From an uncultured Bdellovibrionales bacterium (lineage in GTDB: Bacteria; Bdellovibrionota; Bdellovibrionia; Bdellovibrionales; JAMPXM01): a stretch of DNA of 43,414 bases. The stretch is taken from contig CALBDW010000023.1 in the NCBI GenBank assembly GCA_937927435.1, positions 1 through 43,414 on the forward strand. The letters run 5' to 3'. The translations under genes and the position numbers were made by a program. Below the pieces are notes generated by a model. It searched no databases, was not told the origin of the DNA, and worked only from the letters and a program-made list of their open reading frames with translations. Positions 15,391 to 25,400 of this stretch are shown here, piece after piece (position 1 is the stretch's first letter; each line of letters opens with the position of its first letter).

Positions 15391-15753
15391 GTGCAGCTGT
15401 CTATGATGGTGCAAGTAATACATTTAACCCATTGGGTCGTGCTTCTATTCGTCCTTCTCGCGTGGATGTCGCCTTGGCCTGCGTTGCTATGGCTGCACGT
15501 CGTTTTTGTTCCCGGGATGATCATTCACTGGCGGACCAATAATAACCGCTGCGTACTGACGGAACTTGAAGAAAAATACAAAGTCCGCGCGGGAACCATA
15601 GCCATTGAAGACGAAGAGGCTCAGTTTGTGAGATCGATTTGGCTCCGCGCAGTCGGTAGTGAACCGAGCGAGCGCCTGCTCAAAGCTCTCTATTACGGGC
15701 TCCCGGCCTTGGCGTGGCTGCTGAGCGTCTCAAGGCTGGCTCTTAAGGCTTAA
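15391..15753 (+). CDS. Small integral membrane protein
   Basis: 120 residues from GTG 15391 (AAGGA six bases upstream); ATG 15403 is the alternative. Two hydrophobic helices at about 7-25 and 29-48, then a soluble segment with NNNRCVLTELEEKY, then a third hydrophobic stretch near the C-terminus (about 99-115). The layout, helices followed by an NxRCxLT-type motif, resembles DUF2784-like membrane proteins, but I cannot confirm the family. Its end overlaps the convergent lipoprotein gene by 4 bases. Confidence 0.6.
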   Translation: MQLSMMVQVIHLTHWVVLLFVLLAWMSPWPALLWLHVVFVPGMIIHWRTNNNRCVLTELEEKYKVRAGTIAIEDEEAQFVRSIWLRAVGSEPSERLLKALYYGLPALAWLLSVSRLALKA

Positions 15754-16181
15754 GGCTCAAACTTTTTGAAACCGCGTTTTTCAGCCTCTTTTAAAGAGCT
15801 TGCGGGGATTTCGTAGACATTCACTTGACCCGTCGGGCTTCCGCAAACCTGGATATGCATCTTGCCGTCAGGCCGGTTTTCCCGCGAGTAGACCTTGATG
15901 CCTTCGAGTTCTTTTTCCATTTCTTCCGGAGGAATGCCTTTCCCCATGCCGCACTGGAGGCTGCCGTCCGGTTTATAGACGAAAACGCGGCTGTCGGAAG
16001 TTTTAGGTTCTTCGCTCACGGTTTCTCCTTTTGAGTCTTTACCCGCCTTGGCCGCGGCTGATGTTCGATGGGCCAGTTCGGGATGTCTTAATTGATAGCA
16101 CGGCCCGCTCGTGCAAGCCTGTAAAAGGAGAGCTGAAAGAAGCAAGTTTCCGCCGCGAAAGAGCCAGTTTTTGTGAAGCAT
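15750..16181 (-). CDS. Lipoprotein of unknown function, third gene of the yfgM-bamB operon
   Basis: 143 residues. Lipoprotein signal with lipobox LQAC (Cys at about 23), a disordered charged stretch, then a small domain containing SRVFVYKPDGSLQCG and HIQVCGSPTGQVNVYEIP. It starts one base after the BamB stop codon, so it is in the same transcript and may act at the outer membrane with BamB. No family recognised. Confidence 0.75.
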   Translation of the reverse strand: MLHKNWLFRGGNLLLSALLLQACTSGPCYQLRHPELAHRTSAAAKAGKDSKGETVSEEPKTSDSRVFVYKPDGSLQCGMGKGIPPEEMEKELEGIKVYSRENRPDGKMHIQVCGSPTGQVNVYEIPASSLKEAEKRGFKKFEP

Positions 16182-16182
16182 C

Positions 16183-17358
16183 TCAGAAGCCTTTTCTCCA
16201 GGGGAAATTGTCGGTCGCCCGCTTATAGCTCAAGCGAAGCGCGTGGAGATTAGCCCCCTTCGAAATAAAGAAGGCATCACCCGTCGCTCCCCAAATTGCG
16301 GGCCGGGCCACGACACCCTCTCCAGGGTAGAAACGAGCCAGAGCCCTTCCCGATTCTGCGTCCGCGACTGTTAAGGCGCCCTCGGATTCTCCATAGATAA
16401 GATAGTTCCGGTAAAGCACAGGCTGGGTCGCGATACCTTTTCGAACTTGAATTTCCCCGATCTGTTTTCCGCTCACTTTGTCGAGGATCAAGATCTTTCC
16501 GTTGGCTGTCGCATAATAAAGACGGTCGGAAAAGCGCCCTTCCCCGAGGGTGACGGGAACATAGGCTCCTTCATTCACCGTCCAGTTAATTTCGCCTGTC
16601 GCCACATTTAGCGAATAAAGAGCGGCGTCGAAGCTCGCGACGTAGACGTTCTTTCCGTCAACAACCGGGGTCGAGTCCACGTCATGAAAGCGTTGGCTGC
16701 GGCCGAGTTTCCGTTCCCACACGAGGTTGCCATCGCGTTTCTTAAGGGCGACGAGGAAGCCGTCAGAAAAGCCGGCCAAAACAAGATCGCCGACGACCAC
16801 CGGCTGAGTGGTGGCGCGAATCGACAGACTGTCCGTCACTTGCCGGTTGTAGCGCCAAATCTGTCTCCCCGTTTCGGCGTCGAGCGCATAGAGAACGTCG
16901 GCCCCGCTTTGCGCGTAAACCACTCCATTTTCAACACTCGGAGGAGCGAGCGTTTCAGCGCGAAAATTCGTACTCCAAAGGACGCGCCCGTTGCGGGCGG
17001 AAACCGCGTAGAAGGAGCCGTCGCTGGAGCCGAAATACAGCCGATCACCCGCGAGAGCGGCGCCGCCTTCAACACCGTTTTCCAGATCGAGGCGCCAGAC
17101 TTCGCTGCCGGTGCCTCGGTTGTAGGCGACGATTCCGTCCAGTGCATTGCCTTGAATGACGAGTTGAAGAGGGCCGTTCTCGTAGAAAACCGGCGTCATA
17201 CGGTTCATGCGCCGGAAGCTTAAGTTTTCTTTCTTCGCCGTCGATCGCACCCAGCTGCTTTCGAGAACCAACTCACGCCGGACACCGCTTTCAAAGCTGG
17301 TGCAACCCGAAAGGATCGCTGCGAGTGAGAACAAACTGAGAACGAACGTCATTCCCAT
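16183..17358 (-). CDS. bamB: BamB-like outer-membrane assembly lipoprotein (PQQ-type beta-propeller)
   Basis: 391 residues. Signal peptide with lipobox LSGC (Cys at about 19) followed by WD-like/PQQ repeats: GSEVWRLDLENGVEGGAAL, RLYFGSSDGSFYAVSARNG, VLYALDAETGRQIWRY and further blades, consistent with an eight-bladed propeller. BamB is a periplasm-facing component of the BAM complex that assists BamA in inserting beta-barrel proteins. The gene order YfgM-like, BamB is the same as in E. coli (yfgM-bamB), which strengthens the call. It begins 12 bases after the upstream gene. Confidence 0.88.
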   Translation of the reverse strand: MGMTFVLSLFSLAAILSGCTSFESGVRRELVLESSWVRSTAKKENLSFRRMNRMTPVFYENGPLQLVIQGNALDGIVAYNRGTGSEVWRLDLENGVEGGAALAGDRLYFGSSDGSFYAVSARNGRVLWSTNFRAETLAPPSVENGVVYAQSGADVLYALDAETGRQIWRYNRQVTDSLSIRATTQPVVVGDLVLAGFSDGFLVALKKRDGNLVWERKLGRSQRFHDVDSTPVVDGKNVYVASFDAALYSLNVATGEINWTVNEGAYVPVTLGEGRFSDRLYYATANGKILILDKVSGKQIGEIQVRKGIATQPVLYRNYLIYGESEGALTVADAESGRALARFYPGEGVVARPAIWGATGDAFFISKGANLHALRLSYKRATDNFPWRKGF

Positions 17359-17370
17359 TGAGCTTTTTCC

Positions 17371-18198
17371 TTAGCCGTTGCCCGCGGCCGGTGATTTGAT
17401 TTCCAAAGCCCTCAAGAGACCTTTCGCCGTTGAGGCGGCGCTTGAGTCTTCCGAAATGCTCATCACCTTTTGATAGAATTCCTTCGCCTTATCGGGCTGA
17501 TTTAAAGTTTCGTAACAAAGCCCCGTGCGAAGAGCCGCATCGGCGTGGAGCGAAGTCATGGCGGAGTTATTCAGGACTTCACCCCAGACTTTGATCGCTT
17601 CGCTGCATTCGCCTTTGTCGGCGAGCGCGCTCCCCCACAGAATTTTCGCAAGATTCGCAATCAACCGTTTTTCGCTCAGTTTCGTTGCCGGAATTTGCGC
17701 GATTTCCACGGCTTTTTCGGGCTGCCGATACGTGAGGTAGAGATTGGCGGCAAGGATGGCTGCTTGTGCGCCCGCCACTGTCCCCGCGTTTTCGCGAGCG
17801 AACGTTTCAAGCTCGTTCGGGATGGCGCCGTAATCTTTTCTCAAGTCGCCGGTCGGCTGCTGCGGTTTCGGAATGCTGGAACCGGCGGCTGCGATCTCTC
17901 CCAGCTGAGCGCGGTCAAATCCGTCTTTGATTTTCGCGTACTTAGCTTCGAGCGCGTAATACGCTTCTTGAGTTTTTCTCTCGGCCCGAACGTTAAACCA
18001 ATCGGTGATGATGTAACCAATGACGAGGACGATGATCAGAGCCAGTAAGCCGGCAAGCAGGCGCACGTTTTTCTCGATCCAGCTGCCTACGGCCAGCAGT
18101 TTTTCTTGAACGGCATCCGGGTTGCGAAGTCCTTCGGAAGCCGCGATTTGGCTCAAGGTCGATTTTGAAGAAGCACTTTGCGGAGTGACATCAGACAC
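17371..18198 (-). CDS. YfgM-like membrane-anchored TPR protein
   Basis: 275 residues from GTG 18198, chosen over TTG 18213 because GGGAG lies eight bases upstream. A cytoplasmic N-terminus of about 45 residues is followed by one transmembrane helix (about 47-68, ending IGYIITDW) and a periplasmic domain with TPR-like helical pairs (AAILAANLYLTYRQPEKAVE, AALRTGLCYETLNQPDKAKEF). This is the architecture of YfgM/ancillary SecYEG translocon subunit and its gene precedes bamB as in enterobacteria. Periplasmic chaperone handover is the known role of YfgM. Translation is probably controlled by the hairpin at 18200-18250. Confidence 0.8.
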   Translation of the reverse strand: MSDVTPQSASSKSTLSQIAASEGLRNPDAVQEKLLAVGSWIEKNVRLLAGLLALIIVLVIGYIITDWFNVRAERKTQEAYYALEAKYAKIKDGFDRAQLGEIAAAGSSIPKPQQPTGDLRKDYGAIPNELETFARENAGTVAGAQAAILAANLYLTYRQPEKAVEIAQIPATKLSEKRLIANLAKILWGSALADKGECSEAIKVWGEVLNNSAMTSLHADAALRTGLCYETLNQPDKAKEFYQKVMSISEDSSAASTAKGLLRALEIKSPAAGNG

Positions 18199-18199
18199 T

Positions 18200-18250
18200 G
18201 GAACATCTCCCAATCAATTGCGCTTTTTGCGCCATTCTGGGAGATGTTCC
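18200..18250 (-). promoter_or_regulatory. RBS-sequestering hairpin in the leader of the yfgM-like/bamB operon
   Basis: On the minus strand GGAACATCTCCCA (18238-18250) and TGGGAGATGTTCC (18200-18212) form a perfect 13-bp stem; the 3' arm contains the Shine-Dalgarno GGGAG and ends one base before the GTG start. The 25-base loop can form a second hairpin (GCGC-AAAAA-GCGC). No U-run follows, so it is not an ordinary terminator. It may be a translational switch or, at DNA level, an operator. Confidence 0.65.
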
Positions 18251-18310
18251 TGGACCTTATGCCCTTTGTCAACTTTCAGACTTAAGCAGAGCTTCAAGCC
18301 GCCCGATTCC

Positions 18311-19426
18311 TCAGCGGTTTTTCACTTCGCGCAAAGTCGAGAACGGCCGAGAGAATAAGCCTTGATGCGACTGCTTCAACTTGGCGATCGTTGCGATGCG
18401 CTCTTCGGCGAGTCGATCCGCTGCGACGTGCGTACCGACGTTGTCCCGTTTTGCGATCGCGAAAACTTTCATCAAGTTATCGTAGACTTGCTTCGTCTTA
18501 TCCAACGCGCGATCGGGCGAATAACCTTCAAGTTCAACGAAGACGTTCATCAAACCACCGGCGTTGGTGACGTAATCGGGTGCGTAGAGAATGCCCATTT
18601 CGCGAAGCATGTCACCATGACGAGGCTCGGCGAGCTGGTTATTCGCGCCACCGCAAACAATTTTTGCTTTGAGCTGCCCGATCGTTTGGTCGTTGATGAC
18701 AGCACCCAACGCGCACGGCGAGAAGACATCGCATTCCGTGCTGATAATTTCATCAGGCGCCACGGCTTTAGCGCCCAACTGATCCGACACGCGCTTCACC
18801 TTCTCCGGGTCGATATCCGTTACTGTGAGGACAGTACCGTCTTTTGCGAGGTATTGCGCCAAGTGGAAACCGACGTTTCCAAGACCTTGGATTGCAACGC
18901 GGATCCCTTTCAGGGAGTCAGCTCCGAGCTTCTCTTTCACCGAGGCTTTGATACCCATGAAAATACCGTGAGCCGTGTACGGGCTCGGGTCACCCGAACC
19001 ACCGAGTGCTTTCGGAATACCCGTCACCCACGGAGTTTCCATGAAAACATACTCCATATCGCGCTCGGTCGTGCCAACGTCTTCGGCGGTGATGTAGCGA
19101 CCGTTGAGGGAGTTCACGAATTGCCCAAAGGCGCGGAAGAGTGCTTCACTCTTTTGGGTTTTGGGATCTCCAATGATGACGGCTTTGCCGCCGCCCAGGT
19201 TAAGACCCGCCGCAGCAGCTTTGTACGTCATGCCCTTTGAAAGGCGCAAAACGTCGATGAGGGCTTCTTCTTCGTTGCGGTAGTTCCACATCCGGGTACC
19301 ACCCAACGCCGGTCCAAGCGTGGTGTTATGGATGGCGATGATCGCTTTAAGACCGACGTCCTTGTTGGAGCAGAAGACGACTTGTTCGTGTTCGCCATGT
19401 GCGGCGATCAATTCGAATGAACCCAT
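18311..19426 (-). CDS. Leucine (branched-chain amino acid) dehydrogenase
   Basis: 371 residues of the Glu/Leu/Phe/Val dehydrogenase family. The substrate-binding domain has GPALGGTRMW, KGMTYKAAAAGLNLGGGKAVI with the conserved lysines Lys69 and Lys81, and TAEDVGT. The NAD-binding domain has GLGNVG (Rossmann). Length and motifs match leucine dehydrogenase rather than the longer glutamate dehydrogenase. It oxidatively deaminates Leu, Val and Ile to 2-keto acids with NAD+, relevant for amino-acid catabolism and branched fatty-acid primers. It lies upstream of the YfgM-like gene in the same direction with a 112-base gap containing the hairpin. Confidence 0.92.
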   Translation of the reverse strand: MGSFELIAAHGEHEQVVFCSNKDVGLKAIIAIHNTTLGPALGGTRMWNYRNEEEALIDVLRLSKGMTYKAAAAGLNLGGGKAVIIGDPKTQKSEALFRAFGQFVNSLNGRYITAEDVGTTERDMEYVFMETPWVTGIPKALGGSGDPSPYTAHGIFMGIKASVKEKLGADSLKGIRVAIQGLGNVGFHLAQYLAKDGTVLTVTDIDPEKVKRVSDQLGAKAVAPDEIISTECDVFSPCALGAVINDQTIGQLKAKIVCGGANNQLAEPRHGDMLREMGILYAPDYVTNAGGLMNVFVELEGYSPDRALDKTKQVYDNLMKVFAIAKRDNVGTHVAADRLAEERIATIAKLKQSHQGLFSRPFSTLREVKNR

Positions 19427-19511
19427 GTGGCATCCCCTGAATGAGAGTTAAGCCTTAAATTTTGCTGAAAGCCGCCGGCAGAATAAGAACTTTCGCCCGA
19501 AAAGGGCAAGG

Positions 19512-19544
19512 AAAAACGGGCCTCCCGTCTTTGTGCGGAGAGGC
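19512..19544 (-). terminator. Intrinsic terminator downstream of the RCC1 lipoprotein gene
   Basis: On the minus strand GCCTCTC and GGGAGGC form a 7-bp stem (one G-U pair) around a ~10-base loop, followed by CCGTTTTTCC. It lies about 75 bases past the RCC1 gene stop. Confidence 0.55.
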
Positions 19545-19615
19545 TGGGAGTGCCCTTCATGCGACGTTAGGCCAACAAAGTTGCCGATTTAACGGCGAGT
19601 GTTGAAGTCTGCTGG

Positions 19616-22207
19616 TCAAAAGAGCGGCTTTGGTATGAGGGAGAGTTGGGTGCTGCCATTGCCGAGCTGGCCATAACCTGCAGCTCCCCAGCAATAAGTT
19701 TCGTCGTCAGTAATGATGCCGCAGGTATGGTATTGGCCCACGGAGATCATTTTCCAGATGTGGCCACCGGATACGAGCTGCGGAGTCGCAGTATTGGTCG
19801 TCATGCCGTGACCCAGCTGACCGTATTCTCCGAGACCCCAGCAATAAGCTTTTCCCTCGTTGGTGATGCCGCACACGTGATAGTCGACGCCTCTTGAGAT
19901 CGTTTTCCATTTCAATCCGCCAGCTACGAGACTGGGAGTTGAAACGTCACTTGTCGAGCCGGTACCCAGCTGGCCGGCTTCTCCATGGCCCCAACAATAA
20001 GCATCATCCGTATCAGTAATTCCGCACGTGGAGACGCCGGCGGCTGCAATTTCCTTCCAAGTGTGTTCGCCCAATACTAGCTGCGGAGAGAGAGCCTTGT
20101 CTTCCGTCGAACCATTTCCTAATTGGCCAGAACTTCCGTATCCCCAGCAGTAGGCGTCACCCGTTGAGATAATGCCACAGGTGTGATTCCCGCTTGCGGA
20201 AATTGTCGTCCAAACGGGGTTACCAGCGAGTTGAACTTTCTGCGGTGTTGGAGCGTTCTCAGTCGATTCGTTACCGAGTTGACCGTAATATCCCCATCCC
20301 CAACAGTAGGCTTCACCTGTATTCGTAATTCCGCAGGTGTGGCTTCCGCCCGCGACGATTTGCACCCACGCGGAATCACCCTCGAATTGAACTTTCTGAG
20401 GGGTCCAAGCGTCTTCGAATAATCCATGACCGAGCTGGCCCTCGTCCCCGCGGCCCCAGCAATACACTTTGTCGTCTGCGGCAATCCCGCAGGTATGGTG
20501 ATACCCCGCCGAGATGTCTTTAAAGACGAGGTCGCTCTTCACGCGTTGTGGAGTCAGAGCGGCGTCTGATGAATCGTTACCGAGCCGACCGTTTTCGCCG
20601 AGGCCCCAGCAATAAATTCGTCCCGCGCTGGTCAATCCGCAAGTATGATTGAGACCCGCGCTGATCTTCGTAAATTTCACGACGAGATTGGATTTGCTGC
20701 GGTCATAGACGACGCCGGACCTGAAGTATTCGTTCCGGTCTTTGTAGGGGCAGATCACAAATTGCACGCGGCCTGTTTCCCAGTCTCCAAGATCGATTCC
20801 CGCGACTTCCGCGGTTTGCTCCAATGAATTCGGATCGTACGAAACCGATTTCTTGAAAGCGAATGGGAGGGAAAGGCGGCTTTTATTCGTCAGTTCGCCG
20901 CAATGGATCCCATCCCCGTCTTCGTACTCACGGCGAACGGGGTCTGAAACGCCCGGCGGTAAAACACGGGCGAAGATTTCAACCCCACTGATCCGGCCCG
21001 GACCTGTCACGCCGGGCAGGTACCGCCACTTCAGTTCAACCTTTTTCGCCTCGGGGTCGACATAATCCGCCTCGATGTATTGAGGATTTTGATCGAGCCC
21101 GTTCACTTGTTGGAACGGTCCCATGAAGCCCATGGCTTCGTGCACGCTTCCGAGCTTGGCTACGCTGGGGTACAAGCGGTTTTCAAACCGAGTTCCGCCT
21201 TCGCATTCACCCGGCGATGCGCTCCCGTTGGAGACCCCCGCTTCTCCGGCGGAAAGGCTTTCCTTCTTGCCGACCCACATCACCCGCTCATCGCCGGTCT
21301 CATGGACATAGAGATCGCCCAGAGGCTTTTCCATTCCTTCGGACAAACAAACTTTCCTATTGCCGGCTCCGGGCCCGAAGTATCCCGTGACCAAGTGTTT
21401 TTGCGGAACGGGTTTGCGGCCGTTCTCGGGATTACCACCGATATTGCGCCAGGCTTTCGGATACCGAAAGAGCGCGCGCGCCGGCCCCCACTCAAAGCCC
21501 GGATAATCGAGACTGAACCTCTCAAACAGCCGACGCCCGTCCTCGAGCTCGTAGAAGAAGTTCACTCCGTCAATACGGAAGAATTGGAACCATCCTCCGT
21601 GGAGTTCGCTTTGTGCGACGATCATGGGTGGTGCGTTGGGCGGCTGGAAGTAAATGTTGACCTTACCGGTGGGGCCGGTCCCGTCTTGATCCAAATAGCG
21701 GCCTGTGATCACGCCTTCGCCCAGTCCCTGCTCGCCGAGGCTGATTTCCTGCAACGCAATTTCGACGTTTTCAATTTGATTGGCGAGCTCTTTTGTCACG
21801 TCGCCGTAGAAAAACGATTCCGCGCCGTCGGCGACGACTCGATTATCGGCGTCGAAATAGAGGTCGCGGGTGATGGCGAGAACCTGGAATAGGCGACTGG
21901 AGCCCCGCGGGACGATAAGCTCGAAAGACGACGGGGGTTGCATCCCGTAATCGCTTTGCCAAATGGTGACGAGCGGCTTTTCGATACCGGGGCCCGAGAT
22001 ATTGATCATGATCCGAGCGGGTAAGCGACGTACCGCTAATCCGCTCGCCCCGACTTTTTCGCTTTTCACGGTCTTTTGCCAGTCGGGCATCTCGAAGCGA
22101 ATCGTGGTACCCTCGTTTTTGGTGCACGAAAGAGCGAGCACAGATACGACCAAGACGTATAAGAGAGAAAACGCACGACCGCGTTGGAATAAAATAAAGC
22201 CTTCCAT
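19616..22207 (-). CDS. Large lipoprotein: shared N-terminal module plus seven RCC1 repeats
   Basis: 863 residues from ATG 22207. The start was chosen because a signal peptide follows it, with lipobox LALSC (Cys near 28); 21 upstream residues are not signal-like. Residues to about 510 form a module shared with the neighbouring gene at 22478: MPDWQKT, ARIMINISGPGI, ENVEIALQE, GEGVITGR, PPNAPPMIV, HGGWF. The rest is seven RCC1 repeats, each with HTCG and YCWG cysteines and GQLG, enough to close one seven-bladed propeller. RCC1-type propellers serve as interaction surfaces; no enzyme motif is seen. Location should be the outer membrane or cell surface, function unknown. It follows its paralogue after a terminator, so it probably has its own promoter. 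Confidence 0.85.
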   Translation of the reverse strand: MEGFILFQRGRAFSLLYVLVVSVLALSCTKNEGTTIRFEMPDWQKTVKSEKVGASGLAVRRLPARIMINISGPGIEKPLVTIWQSDYGMQPPSSFELIVPRGSSRLFQVLAITRDLYFDADNRVVADGAESFFYGDVTKELANQIENVEIALQEISLGEQGLGEGVITGRYLDQDGTGPTGKVNIYFQPPNAPPMIVAQSELHGGWFQFFRIDGVNFFYELEDGRRLFERFSLDYPGFEWGPARALFRYPKAWRNIGGNPENGRKPVPQKHLVTGYFGPGAGNRKVCLSEGMEKPLGDLYVHETGDERVMWVGKKESLSAGEAGVSNGSASPGECEGGTRFENRLYPSVAKLGSVHEAMGFMGPFQQVNGLDQNPQYIEADYVDPEAKKVELKWRYLPGVTGPGRISGVEIFARVLPPGVSDPVRREYEDGDGIHCGELTNKSRLSLPFAFKKSVSYDPNSLEQTAEVAGIDLGDWETGRVQFVICPYKDRNEYFRSGVVYDRSKSNLVVKFTKISAGLNHTCGLTSAGRIYCWGLGENGRLGNDSSDAALTPQRVKSDLVFKDISAGYHHTCGIAADDKVYCWGRGDEGQLGHGLFEDAWTPQKVQFEGDSAWVQIVAGGSHTCGITNTGEAYCWGWGYYGQLGNESTENAPTPQKVQLAGNPVWTTISASGNHTCGIISTGDAYCWGYGSSGQLGNGSTEDKALSPQLVLGEHTWKEIAAAGVSTCGITDTDDAYCWGHGEAGQLGTGSTSDVSTPSLVAGGLKWKTISRGVDYHVCGITNEGKAYCWGLGEYGQLGHGMTTNTATPQLVSGGHIWKMISVGQYHTCGIITDDETYCWGAAGYGQLGNGSTQLSLIPKPLF
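19619..20674 (-). repeat. Seven tandem RCC1 repeats (about 150 bp each)
   Basis: Within the RCC1 lipoprotein gene. Units are 46-52 residues with the consensus HTCGIxxxGxxYCWGxGxxGQ followed by LG and a TPQ-V ending. Spacing is regular at the DNA level but units have diverged, so recent expansion is not evident. Confidence 0.85.
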
Positions 22208-22420
22208 ATACGGACCGCTCCAAGAGTCGATCTGACGTTTCGTGATACGGTGTCCTGTTACTATAAACATCGGAATCTTGGTCGAGTGATTTAGTGCGAA
22301 GTTGTCGGATTCCCGGTCGACGTCTCACTTTGACGCACTCCGAACACCGCCGCCGTGCCTCGATTATGTTGGATGCTTTTGGTTTCGTCTCGGATTCAAA
22401 GGAGCGGACTATAAAATAAG

Positions 22421-22450
22421 GGAAAAATCCGTCTCAACGAGAGACGGATT
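22421..22450 (-). terminator. Intrinsic terminator between the two large lipoprotein genes
   Basis: On the minus strand AATCCGTCTC (22441-22450) pairs perfectly with GAGACGGATT (22426-22435) around a 5-base loop, followed by TTTCCCTTATTTT. It lies about 28 bases past the stop of the 22478 gene. Confidence 0.8.
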
Positions 22451-22477
22451 GATATCGCCCTCGGCTGGTTCCCTCAT

Positions 22478-25400
22478 TTAATTAGGTTGATTACAGCTGC
22501 TGCTCGAGCACGATCCATTGAAGGAGTTTTTCACTGGGTTAATGTCAAAGCCAGTCGAAATGCTGCGAATGGTATCAAACGAGATCTGATAAGACCCGTC
22601 CGCGAAACTTGTTGCTGGCTTGAAATAGACTGGCGTGGTTGTTAAGGCGCCCGGCGCAATCGAAATTTCCGAAATGGACGTGGTGCAGCCGGCATCGAGG
22701 TAGATCGTGCTTGATGCTATAACGGAACCGCTGATGTGAATGTTCTGGATAGTTGCCGCTTCAGGCAGCGAAGTATCGAGGTTGAACTGAAGCGGAACGC
22801 ATATGTGGCCGGTTGAGATTGGCATGCCGTCGTTTACAAGCGCAGTCACATTCAGACTTTGGACATTATGTAGTGACGATGTCTTCATGTTTTGATTGAT
22901 CATGAGAGCTGCGTCGAATTGGATCGTATCCGAACTGCCGACGCGAACCCAAATCTTTTGCGTTGCGGGACCCGTTGTAAATTGGAGTTTCACTTCTGAG
23001 CCGGCGGCGCTTTCGCAGTTCGGCTTTGTGAAAATGGTCGTCATGTATCCCTGTAGAATCGCGTTGACAGTGACCTGCTTGTCCGCGGGAATGGAAAGGA
23101 GTGATCCGTTTGCTTTCAGGTTAATTTCAGTCTCGTAGCAGGCATTTGTTACGAGCTGGGTCGGGAGGCCGCTGACTTCGATCGTCGGTTGTTTAAGAAG
23201 CGTGTTCTCGGAGCTCACGCCCAAATTCGGGGTCGATGCGGTAATGGTCCCCGATGCGTTGCTTGCATTTTCAAGTTTTATCCAGAACGGCTCGCTTCGC
23301 GAGTTGAGATCATGCGGACCGATATTGACTTGAATCGCGCTGGAGGCGTTCGAGCAACTCGGATTCTTTGAGAGCTTGAACGTATTATTCGCGTCTAACG
23401 TCACGTTCAACGTTTGGGCAAGTGGAACGGGAGCGCCGTTAGTGGCTTTCGCCTGAACATACGCCTCAAAGCAGCTGTCGGAAGACGAATAAATTCCGAC
23501 CTCGCTCGGATAAGACTGACCTGAAAGACGGATATCCAGTTTGGTAACCTGAGCCGGCGCGGTTGTAAACTTCCAATCGTTACCACTACTGATCATTTCG
23601 CCGTGAGCTCTTAGCTTATAAACCCCTGCCGACGGACTGTTCGGCTTGAAATAAACAATTATCGAAGCGATCGTGCTCGGAAAGTTGACAGAGGACAAAG
23701 GAGAACCTGTGCAGTCCGGTGCGGCAAAGAAATCCCCGGGCATTGGGTTAAGCTGATTCTCATCGGTATCGAAAGCGGCCAAAGTGATGTCGTATACGCT
23801 TTTATTGCTCAAGACGTCTCGAGATGCGTACGGATCAAATGCATACAGGTTGACGGCGAGCGGGTAACAACTGCCGATGACGTAGGGTTCGATACCATCG
23901 AGATTGGCGGAGCCGTGTACAGGCTCGAGTTTAACTCTGGGAGAGGTCAGATAGGAACTCTTGTCGATGATCGCGACTCGCATGGGGTGTCCCGAGATGT
24001 TGGCCGCCCATGTGTTTACGGCATGTACTCCGGCTTCCAAGGCTTTCAATTTGAGAGTTACGGTCGACTCGTCTTTGGGAATCGTGATCTTCTCAAGGAC
24101 GTCGCCGGAACACTCGGAATCTCCGGGGGCATAAAAGCTGTAGGTGGCCGTATTGGTTAAATTGACCTCGAGTGTGTCGGCGACGGGAGAGAGAATTCCG
24201 TCTTTGACATGTGCAAGCGTGATGTCGGCACAAACTCCCTTCTCAATATTGTTGTAGAGATACGAACCAGCATCGCTAAAGCCGAGGCGGAGCTCAGACC
24301 ATGACGGTCCTCCATTTTCTCCGCCGTAAAACTCCTTCCGGTAAACCGCTCCGGCCGTGAAGTATCCGGGGCGATTGTCTGAATAGGGGCAAAGAATGAT
24401 TTCAGCACGTCCCGACTCTAGGTCCTCTTCCGTGATGCCGCCGATCGCAGCGGTTTGAACGCCGTTCCCAAGAACGGAGAAACGTCCGCGCGACGTGAAC
24501 GGGAGAAGTGGGAATCGCGTCGGTTCCATCAAGTGGTTGCAGGCGATACCATTGTTCTCGTAGATATCACGTGACCAAGAACCTGAGGTCAGGATGCGGG
24601 TGAAGACCTCAACTCCCGTGATGCGTCCCGAACCGGTCGTGCCCGGAAGATACTTCCAGCTCAAGGAAATTTTATTCGTCTCCGCGTTGTATGCGGCATC
24701 GATCATCGGCACCCAGTTATGGCTGAAGCCGCTTACAGGTTGGAATGCTCCTCGGAAGCCTGCAACCCATTCGCCGAGGTCTGCGATGCCCCCCTTGGTT
24801 GGTGCCATCCAATCAACAAGCCACGTCCCCGTGCACTCCCCGTTCGGGGTCACAAGGCCTCCTTGGTAAACGCCGGCGGTTGTATGGCTTGGCGATGAAC
24901 CGGACCAAGTGACCTGCTCATGGGTATCGAGGTCGGCACTCAGGAATAGGTTATCGATGGGGAAGGATTCTCCCGTGTAGCAGACTTTATTCCCACTTGC
25001 TCCTGGGCCGAAATAACCGAGTACGATCGAGTAAGGAGCAGTCTCCCGGCGTGCGACGGGGCCGCCGTATGCATAGATGTTTCGATATCCGGTTGGAACT
25101 TTGATCCAAAGGCGTTCTTCGTTCCAAGTTACAGGCGGGTTTGCCAAATCGAAGTCGCTGAAAATCACTTGTCCATTTTCGAGTTCGAATGTGAATTTTG
25201 CCCCTTCGATCGCGTGGAACGTGAACCACCCGCCGTGAATCTCCGTTTTGTCGACCACCATGGATGGCGCGTTGGGCGGTGTGAATTTCATGAGTACGGT
25301 TCCCGTCGGGCCGTTGCCGCTTGAATCGATCCAGCGGCCGGTGATCACACCTTCACCTTTCGAGCCCATGTTGAGTTCCTGGATTGTCACTTCAACGTTT

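Noticed and set aside
19619..20674. Regular ~150-bp repeats that might be read as CRISPR or tandem satellite DNA
   Set aside because: Units encode RCC1 blades in one frame, differ from each other and have no constant spacer-repeat alternation.
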